64,000 nucleotides of DNA, from positions 3,782,001 through 3,846,000 of the forward strand of contig NZ_CP017297.1 in the NCBI RefSeq assembly GCF_001969445.1, in the 5' to 3' direction. The notes under the pieces are model-generated. The model had not been told where the DNA came from. It was given only the letters and a program-made list of their open reading frames with translations, and did not search any database. Below are positions 7,694 through 16,686 of the stretch, piece after piece. Origin of the DNA: Brachybacterium sp. P6-10-X1 (lineage in GTDB: Bacteria; Actinomycetota; Actinomycetes; Actinomycetales; Dermabacteraceae). A program made the translations under genes and the position numbers. Numbering within the stretch: the stretch's first letter is position 1; each line of letters starts with the position of its first letter.

Positions 7694-8700
7694 CCACGAC
7701 CACCCCCGAGAAGGCCCCCGCACCGCAGCGGCAGGGCACCCGCAGCGGCCCGTCCTGGCGCAGCCGGATGCAGCAGATGCTGGCCGCCGGCACCCTGGTG
7801 CTGATCTTCATCGCGTTCTCCATCGCGAGCCCCGAGATCTTCCCGACCTGGGGGAACATCGTCACGATCCTGTACTCCACCGTCGTGATCGGCCTGCTCG
7901 CCCTCGGCGCCACCTTCGTCATCACCACCGCCGGGATCGACCTGTCCGTGGGTACCGCGATGGCTCTGTGCGCCGTGATGAGCGGGCTGTTCATCGTCAA
8001 CGTGGGCCTTCCCGTCCCACTCGGGATCCTGCTGGCGATCCTCTTCGGCGGGCTCATCGGGCTCGTCAACGGCATCAACGTGGCGATCCTCGACCTGCCT
8101 CCGTTCATCGCGACCCTGGCGATGATGATGGTCGCCGGGGGACTGGCGCTGGTGTTCTCCGGCGCCGCCCCGATCTACTTCGAGCAGCCCTCGTACATGG
8201 GGCTCTCCACCGGCAGCATCATCCCCTCCGTCCCCAACGCGGTGCTGGTGCTGCTGGCCGCCGCGGTGATCGCCGCGGTGCTCATGTCCCGCACGGTGCT
8301 GGGGCGCTACACGATGGCCATCGGCGCGAACCAGGAGGCCGCCGGGCTCGCCGGCGTCGCCGTCAGGAAGTGGCTGCTCATCGTGTACACCGTCGGAGGC
8401 CTGTTCACCGGGCTGGCCGGGGTGATGATCTCCGCCCGGCTCGGCTCCGCCCAGCCCGCCACCGGCATGGGCTACGAGCTGGACGCGATCGCCGCCGTGG
8501 TGATCGGCGGGACCTCGCTCTCGGGCGGGCGCGGCACCATCGCCGGCACGATGATCGGCGCGCTGATCATCTCCACCCTCACCAACGGGCTGCAGATCCT
8601 CTCCATTCCGCAGGAGTGGCAGGACGTCCTGCTGGGCGCCGTGATCCTGGTGGCCGTCTTCATCGACCGCCTGCGCAAGCGCCGGGAGCGGACCTCATGA
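7690..8700 (+). CDS. ribose-type (CUT2) ABC importer, permease
   Basis: 336 residues, very hydrophobic, with about 8-10 membrane spans after a charged N-terminal tail of ~30 residues. Family signatures include FVITTAGIDLSVG, YTMAIGANQEAAGLAGV and AAVVIGGTSLSGGRGT, which identify an RbsC-like permease; the same chain is expected to dimerise in the membrane. The start overlaps the ATPase stop (ATGA) and the stop overlaps the binding-protein start (ATGA), so the three genes form a translationally coupled unit in the order ATPase, permease, binding protein. Confidence 0.92.
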   Translation: MTTTTPEKAPAPQRQGTRSGPSWRSRMQQMLAAGTLVLIFIAFSIASPEIFPTWGNIVTILYSTVVIGLLALGATFVITTAGIDLSVGTAMALCAVMSGLFIVNVGLPVPLGILLAILFGGLIGLVNGINVAILDLPPFIATLAMMMVAGGLALVFSGAAPIYFEQPSYMGLSTGSIIPSVPNAVLVLLAAAVIAAVLMSRTVLGRYTMAIGANQEAAGLAGVAVRKWLLIVYTVGGLFTGLAGVMISARLGSAQPATGMGYELDAIAAVVIGGTSLSGGRGTIAGTMIGALIISTLTNGLQILSIPQEWQDVLLGAVILVAVFIDRLRKRRERTS

Positions 8701-9653
8701 TCGCCTCCCGCCGTACCGTCCTGACCGCGGCGGCCACCGCGCTGCTGCTGCCCGCGTCCGCGTGCACCGGGCGCTCGCGCGATGACGTCCTGCACGTCGC
8801 GATCGTCTCCAAGGGCTTCCAGCAGCAGTTCTGGCAGGCCGTCAAGCGAGGTGCGGATGCCGAGGCCGAGAAGCAGGGCGTGGTGCTCACCTTCGAGGGG
8901 CCGCCCACCGAGAGCGACATCGAAGCGCAGATCACGATGCTGCAGAACACCGTCACCCGAAATCCCGACGGCCTGGCGCTGGCGGCGCTGGACTCGCGGG
9001 CCGCCGCCCGTGCGCTCGCGGAGGCCGAGCAGAAGGGGATCCCGATCGTCGCCTTCGACTCCGGGGTGGAGTCCGATCTGCCGGTCTCCACGGTCGCCAC
9101 GGACAACGCGGCCGCCGCCCGCGAGGCCGGCAAGCACATGGCCGAGCTGCTCGGGGGAGAGGGCCAGGTGGCCGTGATCGCCCACGACCAGGTCTCCCTC
9201 TCCGGCACCGACCGGCGCGACGGCTTCATCGCGGGTATCGAGGAGTTCGCCCCGGGCATCGAGCTGCTGCCCACCCAGTACGGCGGCGGGGACCAGGCGG
9301 TGACCGCGAACATCGCTCGCTCGATGATCACGGCGAACCCGGATCTGGCCGGGATGTTCGGCACCAACGAGGGCTCCGCGATCGGCATCCTCCGAGGCGT
9401 CCAGGAGTCCGGGCGCGACGATCTCGCCGTGGTCGGCTTCGACTCCGGCCGCGCCCAGGTCGAGGCGATCCGCGACGGCGAGATGTCCGGAGCCGTCACC
9501 CAGAACCCCGTCGCGATGGGGCGCATCACCGTGCAGACCGTGCTCGCCGCGATCCGGGGTCAGGAGGTCGAGGAGGTGATCGACACCGGCTTCCTCTGGT
9601 ACGACGCCGACAATCTGGACTCGGACGAGGTCCAGGAGGCGATCTACCTCTAG
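8697..9653 (+). CDS. ribose-type ABC importer, substrate-binding lipoprotein
   Basis: 318 residues beginning at the ATG that overlaps the permease stop. The signal MIASRRTVLTAAATALLLPASAC ends in a lipobox with acceptor Cys23, so the protein is membrane-anchored outside the cell. The mature part is a two-lobed pentose/hexose-binding fold (LHVAIVSKGFQQQFWQAV at the start; VVGFDSGRAQVEAIRDG and AVTQNPVAMG near the end, typical of RbsB-like proteins). The ligand is probably a pentose or a related aldose given the adjacent ribokinase and mutarotase genes. Its stop codon shares bases with the stop of the convergent ribokinase gene (9650-9653). Confidence 0.9.
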   Translation: MIASRRTVLTAAATALLLPASACTGRSRDDVLHVAIVSKGFQQQFWQAVKRGADAEAEKQGVVLTFEGPPTESDIEAQITMLQNTVTRNPDGLALAALDSRAAARALAEAEQKGIPIVAFDSGVESDLPVSTVATDNAAAAREAGKHMAELLGGEGQVAVIAHDQVSLSGTDRRDGFIAGIEEFAPGIELLPTQYGGGDQAVTANIARSMITANPDLAGMFGTNEGSAIGILRGVQESGRDDLAVVGFDSGRAQVEAIRDGEMSGAVTQNPVAMGRITVQTVLAAIRGQEVEEVIDTGFLWYDADNLDSDEVQEAIYL

Positions 9654-10669
9654 CGCGGCTCCTTCGTGTCAGCCTCGTTCGTGTCAGCCTCGGTTCGGCG
9701 CCGGCCGGAGTCTCCCGGCGCGGTCGCCGCGAGCGCAGCGGCGACCTCGTCCGCCTGAGGGATGCTGGGGGAGGCCCCGCGGCGCGTGACCGCCACCGCC
9801 CCGGCGGCCGCGGCACGGTCGATCGCCGCCGGCAGCTCGTCGCCCGCGGCCAGGGAGGCGGCCAGGTACCCGGCGAAGGCGTCGCCGGCCGCGGTGGTGT
9901 CGATGACCTGGACCGGGTGGGCCGGGATGTCCCGCACCCCGCCGGCGTCGACCAGCACGCTGCCGGCCGCCGCCATGGTCACCAGGGCGTGGCCGACCCC
10001 GCGGTCGACGAACCACTGTCCCGCCCGGACCGCCGCCTCGCGGGAGTCGACCTCGATGCCGGTCAGCAGCGACGCCTCGGTCTCGTTGGGGGTGACCACA
10101 TCCACCAGCGGCCAGATCGACTCGTCGAGGTCATGCGCCGGGGCCGGATCCAGCACCACCGTGAGCCCGGCGTCGTGGCCGCGGCGGATCGCATGCATCG
10201 TCCGGGCGAAAGGGATCTCCAGCTGCGTGAGCAGCACCCGGCTGGTGGGGGTGAACTCCGCGAAGGCGGCATCGATCTGTTCGGAGGTGATCTCGGCGTT
10301 GGCCAGCGGCACCATGACGATGTCGTTCTCCCCGGAGGCGTCGACCCGGATGTGGGCCACGCCGGTCTGCCCGGACACCTCGCGCAGGTGCGAGACGTCG
10401 ACATCGGCCTCGGTCAGGGCCTGGCGCACCAGGGGAGCGAAGAGGTCATCGCCCACGCAGCCGACGAAGCGGATCGGAGCCCCGGCCCGTCCCGCGGCCA
10501 CAGCCTGGTTGGCGCCCTTGCCCCCGAGGACGAGGGTGAAGGCATCGCCCAGGAAGGTCTCCCCGGGCCGCGGCAGACGCGAGGAGAAGGTGGTGACGTC
10601 CATCGTCACCGAGCCGATGACCAGCACTCCGGCGGCATCCCGGGGCGGACCGGGGGTCTGTGTGCTCAT
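9650..10669 (-). CDS. rbsK: ribokinase (PfkB family)
   Basis: 339 residues from ATG 10669, chosen because GGAGAG lies eight bases upstream; another ATG twelve bases earlier is less well placed. Phosphorylates ribose (or a similar pentose) at O5 with ATP. Visible features: the substrate-binding GGKGANQAVAA (about 49-59), the NE pair TPNETEASLL, and the catalytic TTAAGDAF with base Asp263; AAGD replaces the common GAGD. The tail after about residue 320 is charged and extra. Convergent with the importer operon, with overlapping stop codons, and divergent from the FucU/RbsD-like gene, so regulation in common with the importer must act from separate promoters. Confidence 0.88.
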   Translation of the reverse strand: MSTQTPGPPRDAAGVLVIGSVTMDVTTFSSRLPRPGETFLGDAFTLVLGGKGANQAVAAGRAGAPIRFVGCVGDDLFAPLVRQALTEADVDVSHLREVSGQTGVAHIRVDASGENDIVMVPLANAEITSEQIDAAFAEFTPTSRVLLTQLEIPFARTMHAIRRGHDAGLTVVLDPAPAHDLDESIWPLVDVVTPNETEASLLTGIEVDSREAAVRAGQWFVDRGVGHALVTMAAAGSVLVDAGGVRDIPAHPVQVIDTTAAGDAFAGYLAASLAAGDELPAAIDRAAAAGAVAVTRRGASPSIPQADEVAAALAATAPGDSGRRRTEADTNEADTKEPR

Positions 10670-10851
10670 GGTGCTCTCCATTCTGGTGCCGTCCTCGACA
10701 CGCCGTCCAACCTGTCATAACGGTAACCGCGCCCGACACGAGGGCGATCATGGGGTGCGCGTCGGTGAGGACACCGCGCCGCCCGACGACGCCCGCGCTC
10801 CCACAGCGTCGGCCTCGACCCGTCCCACCACGCTCCCGGAAGGAGCCCTTC

Positions 10852-11274
10852 ATGCTCACCGGCATCGACCCCCTGCTCGGCGGCGACCTGCTGCGCATCC
10901 TGGACCACATGGGCCACAACGACACCCTGCTGGTCACCGACGCCCACTACCCCGCTCACGCCATGGGCGTGCCGGTCGTCGACCTGGCCACCACCTCGCC
11001 CCAGGCGGTGCGGGCGATCCGCACCGTGCTGCCCGTGGACATGTACGCCGGGCCCTCGGTCACGCTCATGACGCCCGAGCCCGGCACCGGCGAGGAGGTC
11101 CAGCCGCAGTTGCAGGAGGCGACGGCCGTCCGCGCCGACCGTCTGGAATGGATCGACCGCTTCGACTTCTACGAGCGCGGCCGCCAGGTCTTCGCGGTCG
11201 TGCGCACCCTGGAGATCCGCAAGTACGGCTGCATCATGCTGCGCAAGGGCGTGGTCGGCGACGACGAGGGCTGA
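10852..11274 (+). CDS. RbsD/FucU family sugar mutarotase
   Basis: 140 residues from ATG 10852 with AAGGAG eleven bases upstream. Family enzymes interconvert pyranose/furanose or alpha/beta anomers of ribose or fucose as ring-shaped oligomers. His22 in DHMGHNDTLLVTDA is the conserved catalytic histidine, and the C-terminal KYGCIMLRKGV is closer to FucU (YGN-I-L-KGV) than to RbsD. Acting on ribose, fucose or D-arabinose are all reasonable. It is divergent from the ribokinase gene, 182 bases apart, and followed after 192 bases by the NamZ-like gene. Confidence 0.82.
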   Translation: MLTGIDPLLGGDLLRILDHMGHNDTLLVTDAHYPAHAMGVPVVDLATTSPQAVRAIRTVLPVDMYAGPSVTLMTPEPGTGEEVQPQLQEATAVRADRLEWIDRFDFYERGRQVFAVVRTLEIRKYGCIMLRKGVVGDDEG

Positions 11275-11466
11275 CGACGCGAGCTCAGGCATGTGACGCT
11301 TGCCACGCGCCCGGCCCGTTGCTAGCGTCGGATCCCGGTGCGCGCCTGAAGAACGATTCGGCACCCGGTCTCCCGGTCCTGCTCGGACCCGTCGCCCGGC
11401 TCCGGCCGTCCTCGGTCCGTCGACCCGCGCACACCCGATCCGACGATGACGACGGAGGAATGCGCC

Positions 11467-12855
11467 GTGACGCACCCAGCACTGCAGCAGCACGATCACG
11501 CCACGCCGAGGGATCACGACGGACAGCGCGACGGCGCTCGGCCCGGCCGTCGGCGGGTCCTCGCCTCGCTCGGCGCTCTGCCCGCCGGGGCGGTGCTGAG
11601 CTCGGCGACGACCGCCGTGGCCGCACCCGCCGAACGCCCCACGGACGGCGGCCGCGGCACAGGGGACCGGACGTTCGCGCTCGGCGTCGAGAACCTCCTG
11701 GACCCCGGCGCGCTGGCGAGGACCCTCGAGGGAGCGACCGTCGGCCTCATCACCAATCCCACCGGCACCGACAGCGCCCTGACCTCCACGGTCGACCTGC
11801 TCATCGCGGGGGAAGGGGACGGCGGGTACACCCTGGTGGCCCTGTACGGCCCCGAGCACGGCGTGCGGGGCGCGGAGCCGGCCGGCGGCTCGGTCGGCGA
11901 TGGCATCGACGAGAAGACCGGCCTGCCGGTGCGCTCCCTGTACGGCGAGACGCAGAAGCCGACCCCGGAAATGATCGCCGACGTCGACACCCTGATCTTC
12001 GACATCCAGGACATCGGCGCCCGCTTCTACACCTACATCTGGACCCTCTACTACGCGATGGAGGCGGCCGGCGAGAACGACAAGCGCTTCGTGGTCCTGG
12101 ACCGCCCCAACCCGCTGGGCCCGGACACCGAAGGCTTCGTGCTCGAGCCGGAGCTGTCCTCCTTCGTGGGGCTGAGGGAGATCCCGCAGACCCACGGCCT
12201 GACCGTCGGCGAGCTCGCCTCCCTGTTCAACGGCGAGTTCCTCGACGGGGCCGTGGACCTCGAGGTGATCGAGATGAGCGGCTACGACCCCGCCCAGCCG
12301 CGGGACGCGGACCTGCCCTGGGTGCTGCCCTCCCCGAACATCCCCACCCCGGACACCGCCGTGGTCTACGCCGGCACCGGTCTGATCGAGGCGATCAACG
12401 TCTCCGAGGGCCGCGGCACCACCACCCCGTTCCTGTGGTTCGGCGCCCCCTTCATCACCTTCGAGCAGGTCGAGGCGATCATCGCGGATCTGGAGGACGC
12501 CGAGCTGCCGGGCGTGCTGTACCGCCCCATGTTCGCCACCCCCACCACCTCCAAGCACGCCGGCGAGTTCTGCGGCGGGGTGCAGCTGCACGTCACCGAT
12601 CCGAGGGCGTACGAGCCGGTGCGCACCGGCATCCACGTGCTGGCCGCCCTGTTCGAGAACGTCGACGAGGTGGACTGGCGGGAGGGGGAGGACTGCCGCA
12701 GCGAGGACGACGTGTGCTGGATCGACAAGCTCTCGGGCACCAAACGCACCCGGGCGATGCTCGAGGCCGGGGACGGCGCCGAGGCCGTCGTCTCCGCCTG
12801 GCAGCGGGAGTCCCGACGCTTCCAGCTGACCGCCGAGCGCTACCGCCGCTACTGA
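11467..12855 (+). CDS. exported DUF1343 protein, NamZ-like exo-beta-N-acetylmuramidase (GH171)
   Basis: 462 residues from GTG 11467, preceded by GGAGGA at the correct distance. The N-terminus has a twin-arginine signal (RPGRRRVLASLGALPAGAVL, then AAPAE), so the enzyme is exported folded. The mature part begins GVENLLDPGALA and shows DUF1343 blocks: GLITNPTG, YGPEHGVRG, IFDIQDIGARFYTYIWT, VLDRPNPLG and SEGRGTTTPF. Characterised members release MurNAc from the non-reducing end of peptidoglycan glycans. The gene is ten bases ahead of the NagZ-like gene, matching the known namZ/nagZ partnership in cell wall recycling; no murQ, murP or amidase gene follows here. Confidence 0.86.
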   Translation: MTHPALQQHDHATPRDHDGQRDGARPGRRRVLASLGALPAGAVLSSATTAVAAPAERPTDGGRGTGDRTFALGVENLLDPGALARTLEGATVGLITNPTGTDSALTSTVDLLIAGEGDGGYTLVALYGPEHGVRGAEPAGGSVGDGIDEKTGLPVRSLYGETQKPTPEMIADVDTLIFDIQDIGARFYTYIWTLYYAMEAAGENDKRFVVLDRPNPLGPDTEGFVLEPELSSFVGLREIPQTHGLTVGELASLFNGEFLDGAVDLEVIEMSGYDPAQPRDADLPWVLPSPNIPTPDTAVVYAGTGLIEAINVSEGRGTTTPFLWFGAPFITFEQVEAIIADLEDAELPGVLYRPMFATPTTSKHAGEFCGGVQLHVTDPRAYEPVRTGIHVLAALFENVDEVDWREGEDCRSEDDVCWIDKLSGTKRTRAMLEAGDGAEAVVSAWQRESRRFQLTAERYRRY

Positions 12856-12865
12856 GGAGCAGGAC

Positions 12866-14659
12866 GTGACCACCCCGACCCCCGAATCCCCCGATGCCCT
12901 CGCCCGCACCCTCCTGAGCCGCCGGGCCCTCGGCGCTGCGGCTCTCGCCGGCGGTGCGCTGACCCTGCCGGCCGCGGCCCGCGCCGACGGCGGAGGGCGG
13001 GAGGCCCGGATCGAGCAGCTGCTGTCCGGCATGAGCATCGAGCAGAAGATCGGCCAGCTGTTCGTGGCCGTCGGCTACGGCGCCACGGCCGATGCCCCGA
13101 ACCCCTCGAACACCTCGACCACCGGGGTCGACACCATCGCCCAGATCGTGCGCACCCACCACGTGGGAGGGCTGATCTACTTCGTCTGGTCCGACAACCT
13201 CCAGGACGTCGAGCAGGTCGCGACCCTGTCGAACGACGTCCAGGCCGCGGCGCTGGACTCCAGCGGGATCCCGCTGATGATCAGCACCGACGAGGAGCGC
13301 GGCGTCGTGACCCGACTGCCGGACCCGGCGACAGCGCTGCCGGGGGCGATGGCCCTCGGCGCGACGGGGGCGAGGGCGCACGCCCGACGGGCCGGGGAGA
13401 TCGTCGGCGCCGAGCTGCGCGCCTCCGGTCTCGCCCAGGCCTTCGCCCCGGTGGCCGACGTCAACATCGAGGCGCGCAACCCGGTGATCGGGGTGCGCTC
13501 CCTCGGCGCCGATCCCGATGCCGTCGCGCGCCTGGTGGTGGCGCAGGTCAAGGGCCTGCAGGGAGCGGACTGCTCCGCCGCCGCGAAGCACTTCCCCGGC
13601 CACGGCGACACCGCCACCGACTCCCACGTCGGCCTGCCGGTCATCGACCACACCCGTGCCGAGCTCGACGAGATCGACCTGCCCCCGTTCCGCGCCGCGA
13701 TCGAGGAGGGCATCGACGCGATCATGACCGGCCATATCGTGGTCCCCGCGCTCGACGACTCGGGTCGGCCCGCGACCCTCTCGCAGCCGATCCTGACCGG
13801 TCTGCTGCGCGAGGAGCTCGGCTTCGACGGGGTGGTCGTCACCGACTCCCTGGCGATGGAGGGTGTGCGCACCATGTTCGGCGACGACCGGGTGCCGGTC
13901 GAGGCGATCCTCGCCGGCGCCGACCAGATGCTCATGCCGCCGGACCTGACGGTCGCGATCGGCGGGGTGCGCGACGCGGTGGCCGACGGGGAGATCACCG
14001 AGGGCCGGCTCGATCGGTCGGTGCGCCGGATCCTCGCCCAGAAGCTGCGCCGCGGGCTGTTCGAGGACGCCCAGGTCGACGTCGCCGCGGCGCCCGGGGC
14101 GATCGGCACGAGCCGCTCCGTGACGGCCGCGCAATCCATCGCCGACGACTCGATCACCCTGATCGCCGACGACGACGGCCTCCTGCCCCTCCCCGCCGGA
14201 GCGCATGTGATGGTCACCGGCGTGGGCACGGCGGAGGAGCTGAGGGTCGCGGTCGGGGAGCTGCGCGAGCACGGCCTCGAGGCGAACGCCCTGGTGATGC
14301 CGGACCTCGACCGCGCGGCGATCGCGCAGGCCACGACCGCTGCCCGGGGGGTCGACGCGGTGCTCGTGTTCACCTCGTCCTCGGGGTTCACCACTCCCGC
14401 GGCCCAGGTGGCCATGGTCGCGGACCTCGTCGCGGGCGGCACCCCGGTCGTGCACGCCTCGCTGCGCAATCCTTACGACGTGGTGCATGTCGGCGAGGTC
14501 GCCGCCTCCCTGGCCGCCTACGGCGACGCCGACTGGAGCCTGCGGGCCGTGGCGGGGGTGGTCGCCGGTGCCGTGCGTCTGCGCGGGAGGCTCCCGGTCG
14601 CGATCCCCACGGCCGACGGCACCGGGGAGGCCTTCCCGATCGGCCACGGGCTGCGCTGA
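12866..14659 (+). CDS. exported GH3 beta-N-acetylglucosaminidase, NagZ-like
   Basis: 597 residues from GTG 12866 with GAGGAGCAGG upstream. A twin-arginine-like signal is present (LLSRRALGAAALAGGALTLP, cleavage near AAARA, ~40). The GH3 barrel carries the NagZ hallmark KHFPGHGDTATDSH (241-254), with the Asp252/His254 acid-base dyad used only by NagZ-type GH3 enzymes, and the nucleophile Asp327 in VVVTDSLAMEGV. A second domain runs from about 400 to the end. It removes GlcNAc from wall-derived disaccharides. Together with the preceding NamZ-like enzyme it would strip alternate MurNAc and GlcNAc outside the membrane. Confidence 0.9.
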   Translation: MTTPTPESPDALARTLLSRRALGAAALAGGALTLPAAARADGGGREARIEQLLSGMSIEQKIGQLFVAVGYGATADAPNPSNTSTTGVDTIAQIVRTHHVGGLIYFVWSDNLQDVEQVATLSNDVQAAALDSSGIPLMISTDEERGVVTRLPDPATALPGAMALGATGARAHARRAGEIVGAELRASGLAQAFAPVADVNIEARNPVIGVRSLGADPDAVARLVVAQVKGLQGADCSAAAKHFPGHGDTATDSHVGLPVIDHTRAELDEIDLPPFRAAIEEGIDAIMTGHIVVPALDDSGRPATLSQPILTGLLREELGFDGVVVTDSLAMEGVRTMFGDDRVPVEAILAGADQMLMPPDLTVAIGGVRDAVADGEITEGRLDRSVRRILAQKLRRGLFEDAQVDVAAAPGAIGTSRSVTAAQSIADDSITLIADDDGLLPLPAGAHVMVTGVGTAEELRVAVGELREHGLEANALVMPDLDRAAIAQATTAARGVDAVLVFTSSSGFTTPAAQVAMVADLVAGGTPVVHASLRNPYDVVHVGEVAASLAAYGDADWSLRAVAGVVAGAVRLRGRLPVAIPTADGTGEAFPIGHGLR

Positions 14660-14663
14660 CCCG

Positions 14664-15917
14664 TCAGCGGGCCTCGACCTGCTCGCGCCGCGGGCCCCGC
14701 CGCGCCGCGTGCGATGCCCGCCGCAGCCGCCGCGCATGCAGGTGGGCGGCGGTGAACACCGCGGTGAGGACCACGATCGCCGCGCTCATCATCGTCAGCA
14801 CGACGGCGAAGGTCGTCCCCAGGGAGACCAGCGCGATGAGCGCGCTGGAGGTGATGATCCCCAGGGCGTTCGCGGTGCGCAGCAGGGCGAACACCTCGGC
14901 CCGCTGCGCGGGCAGCACCAGGCGGTCCAGCACCAGCTGGTAGTAGGTGGCCAGCGGCGCCAGCACCAGGCCCACCAGCAGAGCGCCGATCACGGTGGCG
15001 AGGATCGAGTGGCCCACCATCACCGACAGCACGCCCAGTGCCATGACGATCAGCCAGAGCAGCACGGTGCGGCGCCGCGGCATCGCATTGCGCACGCTGA
15101 CCCACACCCCGCCGGTGATGGAGGTGACGCACAGCGCCAGCGGGAAGGCGACGCCCCACGACGGGGCCAGGCCGAAGGAGACCGCCATCGACACGGCGCC
15201 GATCTCGATCGCGGCGATCGCCGCGGAGCTCGCCGCCGCGCAGAACAGCCACACGGCGATCATCGGGGTCACCCGCAGGTTCTTCGGGCGCGAGGCGTCG
15301 GGAGAGGTGTCCGAGGCCTGAGGTCCGGTCCCCGGGACGCGCGGCAGCAGGAGCACCGGTCCCGCTCCCAGCAGCACCATCGCCCAGATGGCTGCCTGCG
15401 GGGACAGCGCGCCGAAGGCCGAGGCGATCACGGGGGCGGCGGCGAAGACCACCTCGTTGAGCGTCGCGGTGATCCCCAGGGCCCGCGGCAGCCGCCCTGC
15501 GGCCACGAGATGGTTGAGCACGGCGCGCAGATGGCCGAACGCGGCGCCGTTGACCACGCCCGCCACGGCCGCGGCCGCCACCAGCAGGCCGAAAGGCGTG
15601 CCGATCCCGGCCATCACCGCGATCGCCACCAGGGCGAGGGTGCGCAGTCCGATCAGCACCCGCAGGAACCGGATCGGGTCGAACCGCCGGCCCAGACGGG
15701 TGACCGGCACGGCGCCGACGACCTGCGCGATCGTCATCGCCATCATCATGGCGGCGCCGCTGGCGGGGTCACCGGTCAGCGGCAGCGCGATCAGCGCGAA
15801 GGCGATCGGTGCCGCGGCCTGCGGCACGGTGAACGAGCCGTAGGAGACGTACCAGCGCAGCAGCGGACCGTCGGCGCGCCGCGCGGGGCGAGCGGGGGCG
15901 GTGACCTGGGGCGTCAT
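14664..15917 (-). CDS. MFS transporter
   Basis: 417 residues with about 12 membrane spans; loop motif RLGRRFDPIRFLR after the third predicted span and a charged N-terminal tail. Start at 15917 is supported by AGGAGGT twelve bases upstream. Convergent with the NagZ-like gene (four-base gap) and divergent from the XRE-cupin regulator. The promoter at 16020-16048 is overlapped by an inverted repeat, so the transporter is very likely controlled by that regulator. Efflux of a small molecule or amino acid derivative is common for this pairing, but substrate is not deducible. Confidence 0.85.
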   Translation of the reverse strand: MTPQVTAPARPARRADGPLLRWYVSYGSFTVPQAAAPIAFALIALPLTGDPASGAAMMMAMTIAQVVGAVPVTRLGRRFDPIRFLRVLIGLRTLALVAIAVMAGIGTPFGLLVAAAAVAGVVNGAAFGHLRAVLNHLVAAGRLPRALGITATLNEVVFAAAPVIASAFGALSPQAAIWAMVLLGAGPVLLLPRVPGTGPQASDTSPDASRPKNLRVTPMIAVWLFCAAASSAAIAAIEIGAVSMAVSFGLAPSWGVAFPLALCVTSITGGVWVSVRNAMPRRRTVLLWLIVMALGVLSVMVGHSILATVIGALLVGLVLAPLATYYQLVLDRLVLPAQRAEVFALLRTANALGIITSSALIALVSLGTTFAVVLTMMSAAIVVLTAVFTAAHLHARRLRRASHAARRGPRREQVEAR

Positions 15918-16014
15918 GGAACGACCTCCTTCAGGGAGAGCAGGGTCGGCTGGTGCGGAGCCGGAGGGTCCGGCATGTCGTCAGCGGTGATCCGGGGCGT
16001 GGAGAGCCCCGTAC

Positions 16015-16059
16015 TGCGCAACATAATGCCCATCGGTAGATCGTGCAATATAGTGCGCA
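16015..16059. promoter_or_regulatory. divergent promoter region with spaced inverted repeat
   Basis: The arms TGCGCAACATAATGC (16015-16029) and GCAATATAGTGCGCA (16045-16059) agree at 12 of 15 positions in inverted orientation. On the minus strand TTGCAC (16043-16048), a 17-base spacer and TATGTT (16020-16025) form a strong promoter for the MFS gene. On the plus strand TATAGT (16049-16054) is a -10 element ending only ten bases before the regulator's ATG at 16065. Both arms overlap promoter elements, so binding there would repress both genes. Confidence 0.65.
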
Positions 16060-16064
16060 TCACC

Positions 16065-16679
16065 ATGGTCGAACCGAGCGAACGCACCTCTGGCCCGGAC
16101 GCCTCCGCGCCCGGCTCCGGCGGCATGCGCCAAGCCGTCGTCGAGCAGATCGGCGACCGCATCCGCGCGGCCCGCCAGGAGCTGGACCTCAGCGTCGGCG
16201 CGCTCGCCGAGCTCAGCGGCGTCAGCCGCCGCATGCTCACGCAGATCGAGCTCGGCCAGGCCAACCCGTCCGTGGCGATCCTGGATCGGGTGGCCGTCGG
16301 CCTCGGCACCACCTTCGCCGCCCTGATGGGGATCGGTGCCCACGCCCATCCCGACGGCGTCGAGGTCTGGTCGACCGACGGCGGCTCCTGGGCGGTGATC
16401 CTCGATGCGATGGATTCCGACGGCCTCTCCGTCGAGACCTGGAAGTGGAAGCTGGTGGGCACCGATGCCTACGAGGGCGGCGCGGGGATCCTCTCCTCAG
16501 GACGGATGCTCCACGTGATCGAAGGGGCGCTGGAGATCACCACCGGCGACGGGGTCGAGGTCGTCGAGGCAGGAGGGTCCGGGCGCGTGGTCACCGACGA
16601 GCTGTACCGCTACCGGTCGCTGCACGAGGCCGGGACCGTCTTCCTCAGCGTCGCCCTGCAGCCGCGCTCGACGCCCTGA
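16065..16679 (+). CDS. XRE-family regulator with C-terminal cupin domain
   Basis: 204 residues from ATG 16065. The upstream in-frame ATG at 16026 is rejected because it precedes the probable -10 element; with a transcription start near 16061 the mRNA would be almost leaderless. Residues ~28-80 form the helix-turn-helix (IRAARQELDLSVGALAELSG, then VSRRMLTQIELGQANPSVAIL). A small cupin barrel follows (MLHVIEGALEITTGDGVEVV), which usually senses a small ligand. Divergent from the MFS transporter, its likely target. Confidence 0.88.
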   Translation: MVEPSERTSGPDASAPGSGGMRQAVVEQIGDRIRAARQELDLSVGALAELSGVSRRMLTQIELGQANPSVAILDRVAVGLGTTFAALMGIGAHAHPDGVEVWSTDGGSWAVILDAMDSDGLSVETWKWKLVGTDAYEGGAGILSSGRMLHVIEGALEITTGDGVEVVEAGGSGRVVTDELYRYRSLHEAGTVFLSVALQPRSTP

Positions 16680-16686
16680 GGCCCCG

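Noticed and set aside
5957..7723. Minus-strand frame of 588 codons opposite the ABC ATPase
   Set aside because: The plus strand carries both Walker motifs and the signature sequence; the minus frame has none of any family.
10705..10740. GTAACC-like site in the rbsK/FucU divergent region as another LacI operator
   Set aside because: CATAACGGTAAC has no symmetric CG-centred palindrome; the match to GTAATCGATTAC is too weak to claim.
14487..16064. Plus-strand frame fused to the XRE-cupin regulator from 14487
   Set aside because: It runs antisense through the MFS gene and crosses the divergent promoter; ATG 16065 fits the promoter position.
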